Shown piece by piece: positions 5,502 through 7,623 of a stretch of DNA of 7,623 nt; the first letter of the stretch is position 1, and each line of letters opens with the position of its first letter. The position numbers and the translations under genes are program-made. The DNA is from DASQPE01 sp041488455 (GTDB lineage Bacteria > Gemmatimonadota > Gemmatimonadetes > Gemmatimonadales > GWC2-71-9): the NCBI GenBank assembly GCA_041488455.1, contig JBGPPG010000145.1:1-7623 (forward strand), written 5' to 3'. The notes under the pieces are model-generated. The model saw nothing but the letters and a program-made list of their open reading frames with translations, was not told the DNA's origin and searched no databases.

Positions 5502-5540
5502 AGCGGCCGCCGGACTTCGGTCCGGCGGCCGCTTTCATTT
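5502..5540 (+). terminator. Strong intrinsic (rho-independent) terminator
   Basis: A perfect 14-base-pair stem (AGCGGCCGCCGGAC at 5502-5515, its complement at 5520-5533) closes a TTCG tetraloop and is followed by TTTCATTTT. The T-rich tail is on the plus strand only, so it ends a transcript coming from the left. The AsmA-like gene ends more than 600 bases earlier, which points to the orphan RNA unit as its main client. The stem may also protect the 3' end of the convergent hydrolase mRNA. Confidence 0.85.
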
Positions 5541-5557
5541 TCGTCCCCCGGCTCAGC

Positions 5558-7561
5558 TCAGTGCCACACGCGCGCGACCGAGTCCTCCCACACCCGCTGT
5601 CGCACTCTGGTGCCGTTCTCCAGAAGCTCGCGGTCGAACCGGAGACGCAGGAACCGCTCGTCTGACCGAATGTCCATGCGGGTCTTGAGTTCGAGCGAGC
5701 GTCCGGGGAGGCGGATGCGGTGAGTCTCCTCGCCCAGGAAGCGTGCCTCCGCCGGGCGGTCGTGCCGCACGGTCCACCGCTCCATCTCGGCGACCTGAAC
5801 CGAGCGCTCCCCGATCTCGTACGCATCGGGCTCCCGGAGCTCCACACTCGTCGAGTCCCCGTGCAGATCGATGAGCACGCGATGCGCGGTCTCGGACTCC
5901 GGCTCGATGGACCGGGCATCGGGGGCGGTGGCTCGCGGCTCGGGCGTGGGAAGCGCGGGAGCCGAGCCGGGCGCGGGCACGAGCGGCAGGCGCAACGCAG
6001 CGTCCCCGCCGGTCGCCAGCGTCGTCGTCATCGGATACGGCGTGGGCCAGATCATCGGAAACTGGGCGTTGGACACCGCGAGCCGGACCCGGTGCCCGGG
6101 CCGGAAGGTCCAGGTCGTGAAATGCAGGTCCAGCTCGACTCGCTCCGGCCGGCCGGGCACGAGCGGGCGCGGATCCAGCCTTGAGCGGATCTGTGTTCCG
6201 TTCACGACCGCTCCCGTGACCAGCGACACCTCACCCGTCGGTGCGACATCCTCGAGCCGGACCGTCCAGTTGGCGAGCGGGGCGGATGCGGTCACCGTCA
6301 GCGTTACCCTGGGGAACCCCGCGAGCACGAGCGTCTCGCGAAGCGGCTCCCCGTCGTACACCAGGCTCCCTCCGTCGTCGGGCCGCATGTCTCCGGTCGG
6401 ATCACCCCACCAGTCGCCGGCCATCCATCCTGCCCCGGGCGAGTAGCGCAGGGAGTCCAGACCCCGTGGCGCGGGGCCGGTCACGAGCCGTCCACCGGAC
6501 ACCGGGCGGAGCGTGCGCCACCGGGCCCGGGGCATCGGCCAGTCGGTGAAGCGCCAGCGCCCCGGGAGCTGGCTGATCGTGTCGCTCGGCAGGTAGGCGT
6601 CACGCTGGAAGAGGAGAAGTCTCGGCTCGGCGAGGAGTCCGCTGTCGCGGCCCTTGAGCCAGTGATCCCACCAGCGGATGGCCCGCGCGCGCCACTCGTA
6701 GTTCGGACCGGGCGTCCCGTTGTCGGGCCAGTCGTGCTCCCAGGGGCCGATCTCCGCTTTCACGGGGACCCGGAGGCTCTCCAGCAGCCGGAGCACGGTG
6801 TCGCGGTATCCGTCGTGGAGACCGCCAATCAGGTACACGGGAATGGTGATCCGGTCCGGGGCGAACCGGAGCGAGCCGCGGCGCCAGAAGTCGCCGTCCC
6901 GGTCCTGTCTCAGGTAGGTGAAGATCCACGGCTCCGCGTCGAAGCGCTCGGCGAAGTAGGCCGAGTCGACCGGATAGTCCGGGGTGCGGGGCAGGCCGTT
7001 CTCGTGATCGATCTGGAGGGCGTACGGATCGAGGTGCAGCGCGCCGTCGATGTAGTGGACGTCGTCGTGGAAGAGATCGTCCGACGCATGCAGGGCCAGG
7101 ATCGCCTTGAGCGCGGGCGGGCGGCGCATCGCGACCTGGAGGGCGTTGAATCCGCCCCACGAGATCCCCCACATCCCGACCGACCCGTTGGCGCCGGGCA
7201 GGCGGGCGAGTCGGGCGATGATCTCAACCGCGTCGTCGAGCTCGACGTCCGAATATTCGCGCGGCGGCAGACGGCCCTCGGAGCCGCCGGTACCGCGGAT
7301 ATCCACCTTGGCGAGGATGTAGCCCCGGCGGACGAAGTACTCGTAGAGGGGATAGTCGCGGCGGTAGAAGGAGTCGTCCTTGCGGTACGGCAGGAACTCG
7401 AGGAGGACCGGGAAACGCTCGGCCGTATCGCGAGAGACCGGGCGCCAATACGTGACCGCGAGCTGCACGCCGTCCGGCAGCCGGAGCCGCTCGTGGCTCA
7501 CGCTGAACGGGTAGAGCGGCTGACTGGCGAGAGCGAGTACCGCGGCGGCGGCGAGCAGCAC
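5558..7561 (-). CDS. Exported CocE/NonD-family (peptidase S15 type) serine hydrolase
   Basis: 667 residues. Residues 1-18 (MLLAAAAVLALASQPLYP) look like a short signal peptide, though without the usual Arg/Lys. The alpha/beta-hydrolase domain (about 20-310) has RGYILAKVDIRGTGGSEG, the nucleophile S134 in GISWGG, D250 in IGGLHDGY and H276 in GPWEHDW; these match the Ser-Asp-His triad and sequence context of cocaine esterase and X-Pro dipeptidyl-peptidases. A beta-rich jelly-roll domain follows (about 395-528; VELDLHFTTWTFRPGHRVRL is typical), then a Pro-rich linker and an extra domain at about 557-667. The family cleaves esters or X-Pro peptides; the substrate here cannot be told. The start is GTG at 7561: an in-frame TGA at 7567-7565 excludes any earlier start, and no clear ribosome site precedes it. 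It stands alone on its strand and converges on the orphan RNA unit. Confidence 0.94.
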   Translation of the reverse strand: MLLAAAAVLALASQPLYPFSVSHERLRLPDGVQLAVTYWRPVSRDTAERFPVLLEFLPYRKDDSFYRRDYPLYEYFVRRGYILAKVDIRGTGGSEGRLPPREYSDVELDDAVEIIARLARLPGANGSVGMWGISWGGFNALQVAMRRPPALKAILALHASDDLFHDDVHYIDGALHLDPYALQIDHENGLPRTPDYPVDSAYFAERFDAEPWIFTYLRQDRDGDFWRRGSLRFAPDRITIPVYLIGGLHDGYRDTVLRLLESLRVPVKAEIGPWEHDWPDNGTPGPNYEWRARAIRWWDHWLKGRDSGLLAEPRLLLFQRDAYLPSDTISQLPGRWRFTDWPMPRARWRTLRPVSGGRLVTGPAPRGLDSLRYSPGAGWMAGDWWGDPTGDMRPDDGGSLVYDGEPLRETLVLAGFPRVTLTVTASAPLANWTVRLEDVAPTGEVSLVTGAVVNGTQIRSRLDPRPLVPGRPERVELDLHFTTWTFRPGHRVRLAVSNAQFPMIWPTPYPMTTTLATGGDAALRLPLVPAPGSAPALPTPEPRATAPDARSIEPESETAHRVLIDLHGDSTSVELREPDAYEIGERSVQVAEMERWTVRHDRPAEARFLGEETHRIRLPGRSLELKTRMDIRSDERFLRLRFDRELLENGTRVRQRVWEDSVARVWH

Positions 7562-7567
7562 GGCTCA

Positions 7568-7573
7568 ATGATA
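7568..7573 (-). promoter_or_regulatory. Possible -10 element giving a leaderless hydrolase mRNA
   Basis: TATCAT on the minus strand matches TATAAT at 4 of 6 positions. Six bases separate it from the GTG start, which would place the transcription start on the start codon itself. No good -35 was found 16-18 bases upstream. The remaining edge sequence (7574-7623) contains only GC-rich palindromes (GCCCCGGGGC at 7596-7605; GACCGCGCGGTC at 7609-7620). Confidence 0.28.
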
Positions 7574-7623
7574 CCCCGGACCCGTCGCGACCGCCGCCCC
7601 GGGGCCGGGACCGCGCGGTCAGC

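Larger units (their letters stand above)
5120..5540 (+). ncRNA. Candidate structured non-coding RNA, family not recognised
   Basis: The stretch between the promoter at 5086-5113 and the terminator ending at 5540 has no convincing reading frame but many local hairpins. These include AAACC/GGTTT (5142-5154); CGAT-CGGC paired with GCCG and ATCG (5161-5191); a perfect 8-base stem GATGGAGC/GCTCCATC with a 9-base loop (5259-5283); GATCGGTC-CGC-GACcCGATC with one bulged C (5319-5338); CCAGG/CCTGG (5365-5390); CGCGGC/GCCGCG (5424-5441); and GGCC-TTCG-GGCC (5465-5476). The first, the last and the terminator each contain cTTCGg, the sequence of the extra-stable UUCG tetraloop. I checked for tmRNA (no GTTCRANNC loop, CCA end or tag with stop), RNase P RNA (no GAGGAAAGTCCGG box) and SRP RNA (no GGAAGCAG-type core) and found none. 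The ends are inferred. It might instead be a long untranslated piece of DNA with incidental hairpins. Confidence 0.38.

Noticed and set aside
5120..5540. tmRNA, RNase P RNA, 6S or SRP RNA as identity of the RNA candidate
   Set aside because: Signature motifs for tmRNA, RNase P and SRP are absent, and the length is about twice that of 6S RNA with no matching closing stem; 6S is the least firmly excluded because its sequence is poorly conserved.

Overview
The window is high-GC bacterial chromosome. Most likely it comes from a diderm (Gram-negative-type) soil or sediment bacterium: it holds a protein tail with an outer-membrane beta-barrel signature, a lipoprotein, an AsmA-like envelope protein and several exported proteins. 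Gene content and style recall Gemmatimonadota, Eisenbacteria and similar uncultured phyla. That is an impression from protein resemblance, not a proof. No tRNA, rRNA, insertion sequence, CRISPR array or phage gene was seen.

Layout. Positions 1-84 (+) are the last 27 codons of a gene whose product ends like an outer-membrane beta-barrel. Facing it, on the minus strand, is a tight three-gene operon read from 1903 down to 118: an exported 220-residue protein of unknown function, an ECF RNA polymerase sigma factor, and a one-span membrane anti-sigma-like protein whose outer part is a YCII/DGPF domain. Both junctions are 4-base stop/start overlaps (GTGA and ATGA), so the three proteins are probably made together. 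Upstream on the same strand (2052-3095) is a lipoprotein copper enzyme of the AniA/NirK nitrite reductase type with every copper ligand and both catalytic residues present. It is separated from the sigma operon by about 150 bases that hold a possible ECF-type promoter.

A divergent intergenic region (3096-3304) with two inverted repeats separates the nirK-like gene from an AsmA-family gene (3305-4879, +). Positions 4880-5557 contain no convincing protein gene. They do contain a sigma70-like promoter (5086-5113), a strongly structured stretch with three cUUCGg hairpins, and a near-perfect intrinsic terminator (5502-5540), together suggesting an unidentified non-coding RNA of about 400 nt. The rest (5558-7561, minus) is one large exported CocE/NonD-type (peptidase S15 family) serine hydrolase with a C-terminal jelly roll and an extra C-terminal domain. 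Its start looks leaderless.

The common theme is the cell envelope: envelope signalling (sigma/anti-sigma), periplasmic nitrite or copper chemistry, envelope lipid or outer-membrane biogenesis (AsmA-like) and an exported hydrolase. The most unusual items are the anti-sigma/YCII fusion and the orphan RNA unit at 5120-5540.
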